This document shows positions 17,850-30,855 of a stretch of DNA of 64,000 nt, in pieces. The position numbers and the translations under genes were made by a program. Under the pieces are notes generated by a model. That model saw only the letters and a program-made list of their open reading frames with translations. It made no database searches and was not told the DNA's origin. Where the stretch lies: NCBI GenBank assembly GCA_038321965.1, contig JBBQFL010000001.1:310001-374000 (forward strand). Reading direction: 5' to 3'. This stretch comes from UKL13-2 sp038321965. Its GTDB lineage: Bacteria; Pseudomonadota; Gammaproteobacteria; Burkholderiales; Usitatibacteraceae. The first letter of the stretch is position 1. Every line of letters begins with the position of its first letter.

Positions 17850-20252
17850 CTATGGACAGTTCCTCGCCGCGTCGGTACCGGTCACAGTGACGGTAACCCG
17901 CTGAGTTAGCGACCCATTGGTAAAGTCGACGAGGATCGGCGAAAAAACTGAGCCAGTGCTGGCGCTAAACGTGACCGTGTTCGGGATAGCACCTGCCGAA
18001 GGGCTTAAGGAAAAGCCAGTGCCTGTAGGAGCGGGAGGAGAGAATGCACTATTAGTCCCCTGTGCGGAGGTACTAAACGTGCCACTGCCCGTCACAGAAA
18101 CGCTGCCTGAAGAGCCGCACGCTATTGTTAGCGTTGTAGGCGTCACCGCCAGTGCAGTCGTCGTAACCGCATCACCCTTCGCACCTTGTACCGCAGTTAA
18201 GGCAGCAGTCTCAACAGTGCGGCCAGTGGCGTCCGTGACAATAAAAGCGACTGTTCCGCAGCCCTTAATGGTGGCTGTAAATCGGCCGCCCCGGGTACTG
18301 ACAATGCTTGGAGAGACTGTCGCCACACTTGTTAATGGTGACGCCACGTTGTAAGGCGGCGTGCCACCATAAACGTAGTAATCCACTGTCACGCCGATTG
18401 GGCAACTTCCATCTGCGCCAGGCGCGCCTTTTGCGCCGGTAATCGTGATGGCGGTACTTGGCAGCGTCGATAGGATGCCGGACCCCGAAACCTGCTGAAT
18501 GATATTGAAGTTATATCGCCGAACGAGTCCGGAAGTCACGTCGGTCGTTTGAATGGTTGCCACTTGCGTCGCGGCCCCGACATTCGCGGTGATACGAATG
18601 ACCGCTTCGCCCTGGCTGTCGGTATTCACCACAAGCGAATTGACCAAGGCGCCTGTGAATGGCGTAACCAGTTGATAGGCCCCCTGAAACACCTCGAAAC
18701 GAATCTGCCGATTGATCAAAATAACGCCGTTTTGCACCGCCTTCACGACGAATTGCGCATCGCCGCCACTGCACACCGTATTGGTGCCGCACCCTGTGCC
18801 AGTAGGCGCAAGCGGCGTAAACGTGATCTGGTTGAGCAGCGTCGAGGGCTTGACCGTCACCTTTGAAGTCGCCGTTGCACCTTTTTCGTCGCGCACGGTG
18901 ACATCAACCGCGGTATCTGCCGTCACTGCATTTGGTACCACAGTGAACGACGTGCCGGTAACGGCAGTCGGGACGGGCAGTACCGCCGCATTGCTTGAAA
19001 ACGCGCTGTAGGCACCACTGCCGCCACTGATCGTAAACGTCGCTGGCAAATCCGGGAACACGGTTACCGTTGAGGGGTTGATCGCCAGAGGTGCTCCCGA
19101 GAACTTCACCACGACCTTCGCCGTTGCGGAGGCGTTCAGCGCGTCCCGTACGGTGAGGTCAATGGGCGTGTCTGCGGTGACGGTATTGGGCGTGACCGAA
19201 AATGTTGAGCCTGATACCGCTGTTGTCACCGGAAGCACACTATTGTTGGTCGAAAATGCAGAGTAGGGTGGGCGTCCGCCGGTAATCGTGAACGCCGTAG
19301 TCAGGCCCGGGACCAAATCCGCCGTTGCCGGATTGATTGCCAGGGCTGTTCCGGTGAACTTGACCGTTACCTTGGCCGTGACGACCGCATTCAGGGCGTC
19401 CCGCACGGTCAAATCAATCGAGGTGTCAGCCGTCACCGCGTTCGGCGTAACCGTAAATGTATTGCCAGTCACATTCGTCGTCACCGGTAATACGCTGCCA
19501 TTGCTCGAGAACACAGTGTAGCCAGCCCTGCCGCCGGTAATGGTGAACGAAGCCGAAACACCTGGAATCAAGTCGGCGGTTGATGGCGAGACGGTCAGCG
19601 GTGCGCCCGCGATGAACTTCACAGTTACTTTTGCCGTAACGGCCGCATTGGTTGCGTCCCGTACCGTAATGTCGATGGTCGTGTCGCTGGTCACCGCGTT
19701 GGGTATCACCGTAAATGTTGATCCGGTTACGCTAGCGTTGATGATGGGCAACACGCCGCTGTTGCTTGAAAACGCGCTGTAGCCGGCACGGCCTCCGGTG
19801 ATGGTGAAGGTGGTCGGCACGCCTGGTGCCAAGTCCGCTGTTGCGGGGGTTACAGTCAGGGGGGTACCGGTAAATTTAACGGTGACTTTCGCAATGGCCG
19901 ACGCATTCGCGGTATCGCGTACCGTGATATCGATTGAGGTATCTGCAGTTACCGCATTGGCGGTGACGGTGAATGTCGAACCGGTCACCGTCGACGTTAC
20001 CGGCAATACGCCGCTGTTGCTTGAAAAGGCCGAGTAGTTGCCGGTACCGCCAGTAATCCTGAACGTAGTCGGAGAATTTGGCAGCAGTTCGGCGGTAGAA
20101 GGCGTAATCGTGAGCGGCGTGCCTGCCGCCGGATCAGGTGCGGGCGGCGCGCCGACCGCACCACTGCCGCATGAGCTCAACAGAACCGTGCAACAAACCG
20201 ATAGCAGCAATGCGGCAACCTGCGCAAACGGCCGATATTTCTTCACGGGCAT
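17850..20252 (-). CDS. Exported lipoprotein with five tandem beta-rich repeats (long paralogue)
   Basis: An 800-residue paralogue of the preceding lipoprotein. The signal peptide ends at LLSSC, about residue 28. Five tandem units of 84-87 residues follow, then a C-terminal region matching that of the short paralogue (TPLAPTGTGC, CSGGDAQF, IRFEVFQGAY, VYGGTPPYN). The start is ambiguous: the ATG at 20252 has AGAGGA only one base upstream, while the in-frame GTG at 20246 has the same site at an ideal 6-bp spacing, so the GTG may be used. The two genes are 260 bp apart; that gap shows no gene and no clear terminator. Function unknown; the architecture suggests a surface-exposed stalk. Confidence 0.75.
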   Translation of the reverse strand: MPVKKYRPFAQVAALLLSVCCTVLLSSCGSGAVGAPPAPDPAAGTPLTITPSTAELLPNSPTTFRITGGTGNYSAFSSNSGVLPVTSTVTGSTFTVTANAVTADTSIDITVRDTANASAIAKVTVKFTGTPLTVTPATADLAPGVPTTFTITGGRAGYSAFSSNSGVLPIINASVTGSTFTVIPNAVTSDTTIDITVRDATNAAVTAKVTVKFIAGAPLTVSPSTADLIPGVSASFTITGGRAGYTVFSSNGSVLPVTTNVTGNTFTVTPNAVTADTSIDLTVRDALNAVVTAKVTVKFTGTALAINPATADLVPGLTTAFTITGGRPPYSAFSTNNSVLPVTTAVSGSTFSVTPNTVTADTPIDLTVRDALNASATAKVVVKFSGAPLAINPSTVTVFPDLPATFTISGGSGAYSAFSSNAAVLPVPTAVTGTSFTVVPNAVTADTAVDVTVRDEKGATATSKVTVKPSTLLNQITFTPLAPTGTGCGTNTVCSGGDAQFVVKAVQNGVILINRQIRFEVFQGAYQLVTPFTGALVNSLVVNTDSQGEAVIRITANVGAATQVATIQTTDVTSGLVRRYNFNIIQQVSGSGILSTLPSTAITITGAKGAPGADGSCPIGVTVDYYVYGGTPPYNVASPLTSVATVSPSIVSTRGGRFTATIKGCGTVAFIVTDATGRTVETAALTAVQGAKGDAVTTTALAVTPTTLTIACGSSGSVSVTGSGTFSTSAQGTNSAFSPPAPTGTGFSLSPSAGAIPNTVTFSASTGSVFSPILVDFTNGSLTQRVTVTVTGTDAARNCP
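18837..20114 (-). repeat. Five tandem ~255-bp coding repeats
   Basis: Each unit encodes 84-87 residues opening with L(T/A)(I/V)xP(S/A)T and containing FTITGG, YSAFSSN, VLPV, PNAVTADT, ID(I/L)TVRD and AKVTVKF. Units 1 to 4 are most alike and unit 5 has diverged towards the C-terminal junction. The repeats leave a series of regularly spaced open frames on the other strand, which I treat as shadows. Such arrays change copy number by unequal recombination. Confidence 0.9.
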
Positions 20253-20637
20253 TCCTCTTTCGGTGTTAAAGCAAAACCGTAACAACATTGCAAAAGTACT
20301 TGCCACCATTGGGATTCTATCAAACTGCATTGGCAAAATCACTTTCTGCACGAGCCGTAGAACTCACTAGCGTTTGAACGTAATCGTCAGCAGTCGTTCG
20401 CGCCGTCCAATGACAAAATTGTTGCACCGCGCAAAAACCAGCGCTATGATGACATTATTCCGGAATAGTCTTTCTGTATCAGCGTGTTGGGTGGCTTCAT
20501 CGAGCGTCCCTTGCATGGAAAAACTGCGGGGCCACGAACCCCTGCCGGTAACAACCGATTGTATTCGCCGGAAATGCGCCGAATGAGGCCGCATAAGGTG
20601 TAACTTGTTACCACGTTTTTCCTCGGAGACCTCTGCA
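20253..20637. other. Divergent intergenic region between the long lipoprotein gene and gltB
   Basis: A 385-bp region with no gene, holding the promoters of two divergent genes. A perfect 12-bp palindrome TATTCCGGAATA lies at 20456-20467, about 170 bp before gltB. A TTGCACCGCGCAA element at about 20422 is a short inverted repeat (TTGC/GCAA). I could not identify a convincing sigma-54 or NtrC site for gltB. Confidence 0.4.
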
Positions 20638-25329
<4,692 letters not shown>

Positions 25330-25395
25330 AGAAAAAAGCGGCAAAAAATCGTATAAAGCGGACCAACCACGACATGATAAATGGTGAATATTTGA

Positions 25396-26844
25396 ATGGG
25401 TAAGCCAACCGGATTTCTGGAATACCAGCGCTTGAGCGAAGCGTCAATTGCGCCTGCCGAACGAGTCAAGAACTATCAGGAGTTTGTGCTTCATCTGAGC
25501 GATACAGAGGCCAGGCAGCAGGGCGCGCGTTGCATGGATTGCGGCATTCCGTTTTGCCAAACGGGATGTCCGGTCAACAACATCATTCCCGATTTTAATG
25601 ATCTGGTTTTCCGCCAGAACTGGCGCGAGGCGCTGGACACATTGCACTCAACCAACAACTTCCCCGAGTTCACCGGACGCGTCTGCCCAGCGCCCTGTGA
25701 GGCCGCGTGTACGCTCAACATCAACGATGACGCGGTGGGTATTAAGTCGATTGAACACGCGATCATCGACAAAGGCTGGGAAATGGGCTGGGTGTCACCG
25801 CTACCGGCCAAACATCGCACCGGCAAACACATCGCGGTGGTCGGCTCGGGCCCTGCCGGCATGGCGGCCGCCCAACAACTGGCGCGGGTGGGACACGACG
25901 TGGTCGTATTTGAAAAGAGTGATCGCATCGGCGGACTGCTGCGCTACGGCATCCCGGATTTCAAAATGGAGAAGTCTCATATCGACAGGCGGGTGGCGCA
26001 GATGGAGGCGGAAGGCGTCAAGTTTCGCGTCAACCAACATATTGGCGTTGATACACCTGCTGACGTATTGATGGCCGATTTCGACGCCGTGGTTCTCTCG
26101 GGTGGGGCTGAATGGCCGCGCGATTTGCCGGTGAAAGGGCGCGATCTTGCTGGCATTCATTTCGCCATGGATTTCCTGCCGCTGCAAAACAAGGTGGTCG
26201 CAGGCGATAACGTGCCCGGCCAGCTCATCGGGACCGGCAAGCACGTCGTGGTGATTGGCGGCGGCGATACCGGCAGCGACTGCGTCGGCACCTCGAACCG
26301 CCATGGCGCGAAATCGATTGCTCAATTCGAATTGATGCCGCAACCGCCCGACACTGAAAACAAGCCGATGGTGTGGCCGAACTGGCCAATCAAATTGCGC
26401 ACCTCGTCTTCGCACGAAGAGGGTTGTGATCGCGATTGGGCCGTGGCGACCAAGGAATTCATCGGTAGCAATGGCAAGGTGGAAAAGTTGAAGGCGGTGC
26501 GCATCGAATGGAAGGACGGGAAAATGCAGGAAGTCGCGGGGACGGAATTCGAAATGATGGCCGATCTCGTGCTGCTCGCCATGGGGTTTATGGGGCCTGA
26601 ACAAAAAGGCTTACTCGAACAATTTGGTGCGCTAGGAGTCGCCCGAGATCAGCGTCAAAACGTGAAGGCTGACGTCGATGATCGCGACGATGTGTTTGCC
26701 TACCAAACCGCCAATCCAAAGGTGTTTGCGGCGGGCGATATGCGACGTGGGCAGTCGCTGGTCGTGTGGGCGATCCGCGAAGGGCGCCAGTGTGCGCGAT
26801 CAGTTGACTCGTTCCTGATGGGTAAATCCGACTTGCCTCGGTAG
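25396..26844 (+). CDS. gltD: Glutamate synthase (NADPH), small subunit
   Basis: Takes electrons from NADPH through FAD and passes them via iron-sulfur clusters to GltB. The 482 residues match the family. The N-terminal cysteine clusters CMDCGIPFCQTGCP and CPAPCEAAC bind two 4Fe-4S centres. The FAD site is VVGSGPAGMAAAQQL and the NADPH site VIGGGDTGSDCVG. The C-terminal FAD motif is FAAGDMRRGQSLVVWAI. It is in an operon with gltB. The 230 bp after it hold no gene, only an inverted repeat listed separately. Confidence 0.97.
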   Translation: MGKPTGFLEYQRLSEASIAPAERVKNYQEFVLHLSDTEARQQGARCMDCGIPFCQTGCPVNNIIPDFNDLVFRQNWREALDTLHSTNNFPEFTGRVCPAPCEAACTLNINDDAVGIKSIEHAIIDKGWEMGWVSPLPAKHRTGKHIAVVGSGPAGMAAAQQLARVGHDVVVFEKSDRIGGLLRYGIPDFKMEKSHIDRRVAQMEAEGVKFRVNQHIGVDTPADVLMADFDAVVLSGGAEWPRDLPVKGRDLAGIHFAMDFLPLQNKVVAGDNVPGQLIGTGKHVVVIGGGDTGSDCVGTSNRHGAKSIAQFELMPQPPDTENKPMVWPNWPIKLRTSSSHEEGCDRDWAVATKEFIGSNGKVEKLKAVRIEWKDGKMQEVAGTEFEMMADLVLLAMGFMGPEQKGLLEQFGALGVARDQRQNVKADVDDRDDVFAYQTANPKVFAAGDMRRGQSLVVWAIREGRQCARSVDSFLMGKSDLPR

Positions 26845-26973
26845 CTGTCTCAGGCAGGACTATTTTCGAAGAACGCCATTTGACGAGAATCTTCGGGCAT
26901 AAATGTCCGATGAGCCGCGCGGTTAAATGAGTCTCAGCAATTTGTGTCAACAGCGGCTTGTCTTCGGAGATCA

Positions 26974-26990
26974 ATGCACTACCAGTGCAT
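26974..26990. promoter_or_regulatory. Inverted repeat before hemE
   Basis: ATGCACT and AGTGCAT form a perfect 7-bp inverted repeat with a 3-bp spacer, about 85 bp before the hemE start. The short spacer makes it more like a protein-binding site than a terminator. No regulator is identified. Confidence 0.35.
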
Positions 26991-27074
26991 CTTCAGTTGC
27001 ACAACAGGTGAGATAATTCGACCGCGCCGTCGTCACGAACCGCGCCGTCTCCATTTCCGCTGTATTGCGCCTCT

Positions 27075-28139
27075 ATGACCCCCCTGCAAAACGATTCGTT
27101 TCTCCGTGCGCTCATGCGCGAACCTACCGCCTACACGCCTATCTGGATCATGCGGCAGGCGGGCCGCTATCTGCCCGAATACAACGCAACGCGAAAGAAA
27201 GCCGGCAGCTTTCTGGGGCTGGCAAAGAACCCGGATTACTGCACCGAAGTGACCTTGCAACCACTTGACCGATTCAAGCTGGACGCGGCGATCTTGTTCT
27301 CAGACATTCTTACCATTCCCGATGCCATGGGGCTCGGGCTCTATTTTGTCGAGGGCGAAGGGCCGAAATTTGAACGAACGGTCCGAACCGAGGAGGACGT
27401 AAAGAAACTGCCGGTTGCTGATATCGGGCAACTCCGATACGTGACCGACGCCGTGACGCAGATTCGTGGTGCACTTGACGGCAGGGTTCCACTGATCGGT
27501 TTTTCAGGAAGCCCGTTTACCCTCGCCTGCTACATGATCGAGGGCGGCGGTTCCGACGATTTTCGTCGTGTCAAGACGATGCTTTACCAGCGCCCGGATC
27601 TGCTGCATGTGATCTTGGAGAAAAATACCGAAAGTATCATTGCGTATCTGAACGCGCAAATCGATTCCGGCGCGCAGGCGGTGATGCTGTTCGATACCTG
27701 GGGCGGAGCGCTCTCCCATTCGGCATATCAGGAGTTTTCACTCAGCTATGCCACGCGCGTCATGTCCAGCCTCAAGCGTAGCAATGAAGGCCGCATCGTA
27801 CCGCGGGTTTTCTTCACCAAGGGGGGAGGGCTGTGGTTGGAATCCATGGCCAACTGCGGTGCGGATGCGCTTGGATTGGATTGGACGATCAGCCTTAGCG
27901 ACGCCAAACGTCGAGTTGGCCAAAGGGTCGCCCTGCAAGGAAACCTGGATCCCATCGTTTTGTTTGGCGATGTTGCCGCGATTGAGCGGGAAGCGACTCG
28001 CGTACTCTATGAATTTGCTTCTGACAAGAACGCCAACGGTCATGTCTTCAATCTTGGACATGGCATTTCGCAATTTACCAATCCGGACCATGTGGAAGCG
28101 CTTGTTAACACGGTGCACCGCGTCAGCGCTAGGGTTTAG
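27075..28139 (+). CDS. hemE: Uroporphyrinogen decarboxylase
   Basis: Decarboxylates uroporphyrinogen III to coproporphyrinogen III in haem synthesis. The 354-residue length is typical. The N-terminal signature PIWIMRQAGRYLPEY and the catalytic Asp in FSDILTIPDAMGLG are present, as is GFSGSPFTLACYMIEGGGS. The C-terminal NLGHGISQFTNPDHV block is intact. No Shine-Dalgarno sequence is evident before the ATG. It is followed by a DnaA-box-containing gap and then priA. Confidence 0.97.
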   Translation: MTPLQNDSFLRALMREPTAYTPIWIMRQAGRYLPEYNATRKKAGSFLGLAKNPDYCTEVTLQPLDRFKLDAAILFSDILTIPDAMGLGLYFVEGEGPKFERTVRTEEDVKKLPVADIGQLRYVTDAVTQIRGALDGRVPLIGFSGSPFTLACYMIEGGGSDDFRRVKTMLYQRPDLLHVILEKNTESIIAYLNAQIDSGAQAVMLFDTWGGALSHSAYQEFSLSYATRVMSSLKRSNEGRIVPRVFFTKGGGLWLESMANCGADALGLDWTISLSDAKRRVGQRVALQGNLDPIVLFGDVAAIEREATRVLYEFASDKNANGHVFNLGHGISQFTNPDHVEALVNTVHRVSARV

Positions 28140-28194
28140 CGTCATGGCGTTGTCAAGAGAAATATTTTCCTGTTTATCGCTTTCGGGGGCTTGC

Positions 28195-28203
28195 TTATGC
28201 ACA
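28195..28203 (+). promoter_or_regulatory. DnaA box (TTATGCACA)
   Basis: An exact match to the TTATNCACA consensus, 56 bp after hemE. A second exact match lies 157 bp downstream in the same orientation, with an AT-rich stretch (about 28252-28285) between them. Function is inferred only from the match. Confidence 0.5.
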
Positions 28204-28347
28204 GAAAGCGTGAACGATACTTGCCGACACTCACATGCCCCACGGAATAGTCAACTCATTGTTTTATATATTAATTTTTGTGACTTTCTGTGTCTGGGGC
28301 TAATGTTTCCCCGTGCCCGGCAAGGGATTCAACGCAAACAACGCGAG

Positions 28348-28368
28348 CTATGCACAAAGTTATCCACA
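28348..28368 (+). promoter_or_regulatory. Paired DnaA boxes (one exact, one with a single mismatch)
   Basis: TTATCCACA at 28360-28368 is an exact consensus DnaA box. CTATGCACA at 28348-28356 is one mismatch away and in the same orientation, with starts 12 bp apart. They lie just before the possible priA starts. Confidence 0.5.
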
Positions 28369-28429
28369 GGCTGGAGGTCCAGTATTGGCGCGGCTTTCAG
28401 AGGGCTTCAGAGGGGGCAATAGCGCAATC

Positions 28430-30655
28430 GTGAAGGGCCAAATTGTTCGTGTCGCTCTCGACTTGCCACTGGCCAAATGTTTCGATTTTCACGGCGCAGA
28501 CATCACAGCACATGATATCGGCCGCCTCGCCATCGTTCCGTTCGGAAACCGGAAACTGACCGGTGTCATCGTCGGGATCAGCGATGAAACCGAAGTCCCG
28601 CTCGACAAGCTGAAGCATGTTCTTCTCGTCCAGCGCGAACTGCCTAAGTTTTCAGCGCGGGACGTTGCGTTGTTTCGCTTTTGCGAGAGCTACTATCACT
28701 ACCCGTTTGGCCCCATTGCGCTGAATGCGCTGCCGCCAGCCATGCGCCAACCGAAGCCCATTCGGCTGCGCCAGCAACGTATCTTCGAAATTACCGATTC
28801 AGGCCGCGCTGCGCTTCAGGTGCTTTCTGCTCGCGCCGTGGCGCAACGCACCATGCTGTCAAGCTTATCGAATGCGCCGCAAACGGAGGCTCATTTAAAG
28901 CAGCGCCATGATCGAGCCGCAAGTGTCCTCGCGGCACTGCTGAAAAAGGGTCTCGTCACCATCAGCGATGCAGCAAATAGCGCCGAAGCTCCTGTAAGGC
29001 GCCCGACAATTATCGCGCCCGGCCCCGCGCCGAGCGATGAGCAGCAGTTCGCAATTGATCGCATCAGCGCAGCGACTGGCACGTTTACGCCATTTCTGCT
29101 GTTCGGTGTCACCGCCAGCGGCAAGACTGAGGTCTATTTGCAAGTCGTTGCCGGCACGCTGGCTAATGGCAAACAAGCGCTGGTACTGGTGCCTGAAATC
29201 AACCTGACGCCGCAATTCCTGCGGCAGGTACGGCAGCGCTTTCCTGATTCGCATATCGCTCTGCAAAACAGCGCAATGGCAGACGTGCCGCGCTTGCAGG
29301 GTTACCTGGCCGCGCAATCCGGCCAAGCCGATATCGTCGTGGGCACGCGGCTGGCCGTTTTCACGCCGATGCCCAAGCTCGGTGTGATCATTATCGACGA
29401 AGAGCACGACGCCTCGTTCAAGCAGCAGGAAGGGTTCCGCTATTCGGCGCGTGATGTGGCGATTTTTCGCGCACAGCAGGAAAACTGCGTGGTGGTGATG
29501 GGTTCGGCCACGCCGTCACTGGAAAGTCTGTACAACGTCGCCCGTGGTCGCTTCACCCAGATTGCGCTAACGAAACGGGTGGCTGCCAACGCTTTGTTAC
29601 CTAAAATCGAATTCATCGACCTCAATCACGAGCGTACCGAAGATGGCCTTTCCCCCACGCTGGTCAAAGCCATCGCAGAAACCGTCCAGCGCGGCGAGCA
29701 GGCGCTGGTATTTATCAATCGTCGCGGATTTTCGCCGGCACTGGTGTGTGCGCAATGTGGCGCGATGCCAGAATGCAAGCGCTGCAGCGCGCGCCTGGTG
29801 TTCCATCAAAAAGAGCGTCGATTGAAGTGCCACCATTGCGGCTACCAGTCGCGGGTGCCAAGCGCGTGTGCGGGATGCGGCAGCCATGAAATGATCGCCG
29901 CTGGTCATGGCACCGAGCGCATCGAAATTGCCTTGCGCAGCAAATTGCCTACGGCTCGAATCGCGCGCGTTGACCGCGATTCAACGCAAAAGCGTGGCGC
30001 TGCCGAAAAAATCTTCGATGCCGCCGCCGCGGGTGAAATTGACGTGCTGGTCGGCACGCAGATGCTTTCCAAAGGGCACGACTTCCCGAAAATTACCTTG
30101 GTCGGCGTGGTGAACGCGGACGGCGCCATGTTTTCGGCAGACTTCAGAGCGGCCGAGCGGATGGTCGCGCAGCTTTGTCAGGTCGCAGGTCGCGCGGGTC
30201 GCGCCGATTTGCCGGGTCGGGTACTGATTCAAACGCGCTTCGCTGCCCATCCGCTCTATCGGGCAGTTGCAGCCCAAGATCATGCAAGCTTTGCAGAGAT
30301 GGCAATGGCAGAAAGAAAATCAGCCAACCTGCCGCCCTATTCGTTTCTCGCGTTGCTGCGCGCAGAGGCCAAGTCGGCCGCTGCGTTGAACGCCTTCATG
30401 ACAGGTGCAGTTGAGTCCGCCAACGCGGCGCGTATTACCCAGACTGAGCGGGCCGGAGGAGCAAACGCAAGTTTGCATGTCTGGGACCCGATACCGGCGC
30501 CGCTATCGCGGAAGGCCGGATTTGAGCGGCAGCAATTGATGGTACAAGCCAATTCGCGTGGTGCGCTTCAACAATTCCTTGCGATCTGGCTGCCGCAATT
30601 AAGCCAATCGCGAACCGTGAAATGGCTGATCGATGTGGATCCGCTGGAGGTTTAG
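28430..30655 (+). CDS. priA: Primosomal replication-restart helicase
   Basis: A 3'-to-5' DNA helicase that reloads the replisome at collapsed forks. It has the N-terminal DNA-binding domain (IVRVALDLPLAKCFDF), Walker A as GVTASGKTEVYLQ, the DEEH box in IIIDEEHDASFKQQ, and the zinc-binding cysteines CAQCGAMPECKRCSA and CHHCGYQSRVPSACAGCG. The C-terminal helicase half is complete. The start is uncertain: GTG at 28430 agrees with the usual N-terminus (741 residues), but TTG at 28385 has a strong GGAGG site 8 bp upstream and would add 15 residues. The frame stays open back to a GTG at 28313. Confidence 0.93.
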   Translation: MKGQIVRVALDLPLAKCFDFHGADITAHDIGRLAIVPFGNRKLTGVIVGISDETEVPLDKLKHVLLVQRELPKFSARDVALFRFCESYYHYPFGPIALNALPPAMRQPKPIRLRQQRIFEITDSGRAALQVLSARAVAQRTMLSSLSNAPQTEAHLKQRHDRAASVLAALLKKGLVTISDAANSAEAPVRRPTIIAPGPAPSDEQQFAIDRISAATGTFTPFLLFGVTASGKTEVYLQVVAGTLANGKQALVLVPEINLTPQFLRQVRQRFPDSHIALQNSAMADVPRLQGYLAAQSGQADIVVGTRLAVFTPMPKLGVIIIDEEHDASFKQQEGFRYSARDVAIFRAQQENCVVVMGSATPSLESLYNVARGRFTQIALTKRVAANALLPKIEFIDLNHERTEDGLSPTLVKAIAETVQRGEQALVFINRRGFSPALVCAQCGAMPECKRCSARLVFHQKERRLKCHHCGYQSRVPSACAGCGSHEMIAAGHGTERIEIALRSKLPTARIARVDRDSTQKRGAAEKIFDAAAAGEIDVLVGTQMLSKGHDFPKITLVGVVNADGAMFSADFRAAERMVAQLCQVAGRAGRADLPGRVLIQTRFAAHPLYRAVAAQDHASFAEMAMAERKSANLPPYSFLALLRAEAKSAAALNAFMTGAVESANAARITQTERAGGANASLHVWDPIPAPLSRKAGFERQQLMVQANSRGALQQFLAIWLPQLSQSRTVKWLIDVDPLEV

Positions 30656-30855
30656 CGGTGCCAGATCGCAATTGCCGCGTTGGCCTGTTAAAACACCAGC
30701 ACTGGAGCGGCGTTTCGGGTATTTTCGACCGGAAAGGCGCACCATTGCTTGATTTTTCATTTTTTGTATTCCCGAGACAGACCAAATGTGCGCCAGCGCC
30801 GGTCGCGTTGGCACCCCCTTCCCGCTATAATTTCAGGCTAACTTTTGAGCCAAGC

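Noticed and set aside
18712..20037. Row of regularly spaced open frames on the plus strand opposite the repeat lipoprotein
   Set aside because: They recur once per 255-bp repeat and have biased Val/Thr/Ala composition with no start signals; they are mirror images of the coding repeats.
20390..20637. Sigma-54/NtrC promoter for gltB
   Set aside because: No TGGCAC-N5-TTGC pair was found, and the GCACC-type half-site lacks its partner.
25801..26604. 267-codon minus-strand frame inside gltD
   Set aside because: Antisense shadow of a fully conserved enzyme; His/Arg-rich composition typical of such shadows.
28140..28430. Calling the hemE-priA gap the chromosomal origin
   Set aside because: Only two exact DnaA boxes, no dnaA or dnaN nearby and no strand switch of genes here; kept as a finding to test, not as an origin feature.
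30800..30832. Sigma-54-like TTGGCAC before argS
   Set aside because: The -12 half does not match; the TATAAT nearby is a simpler reading.
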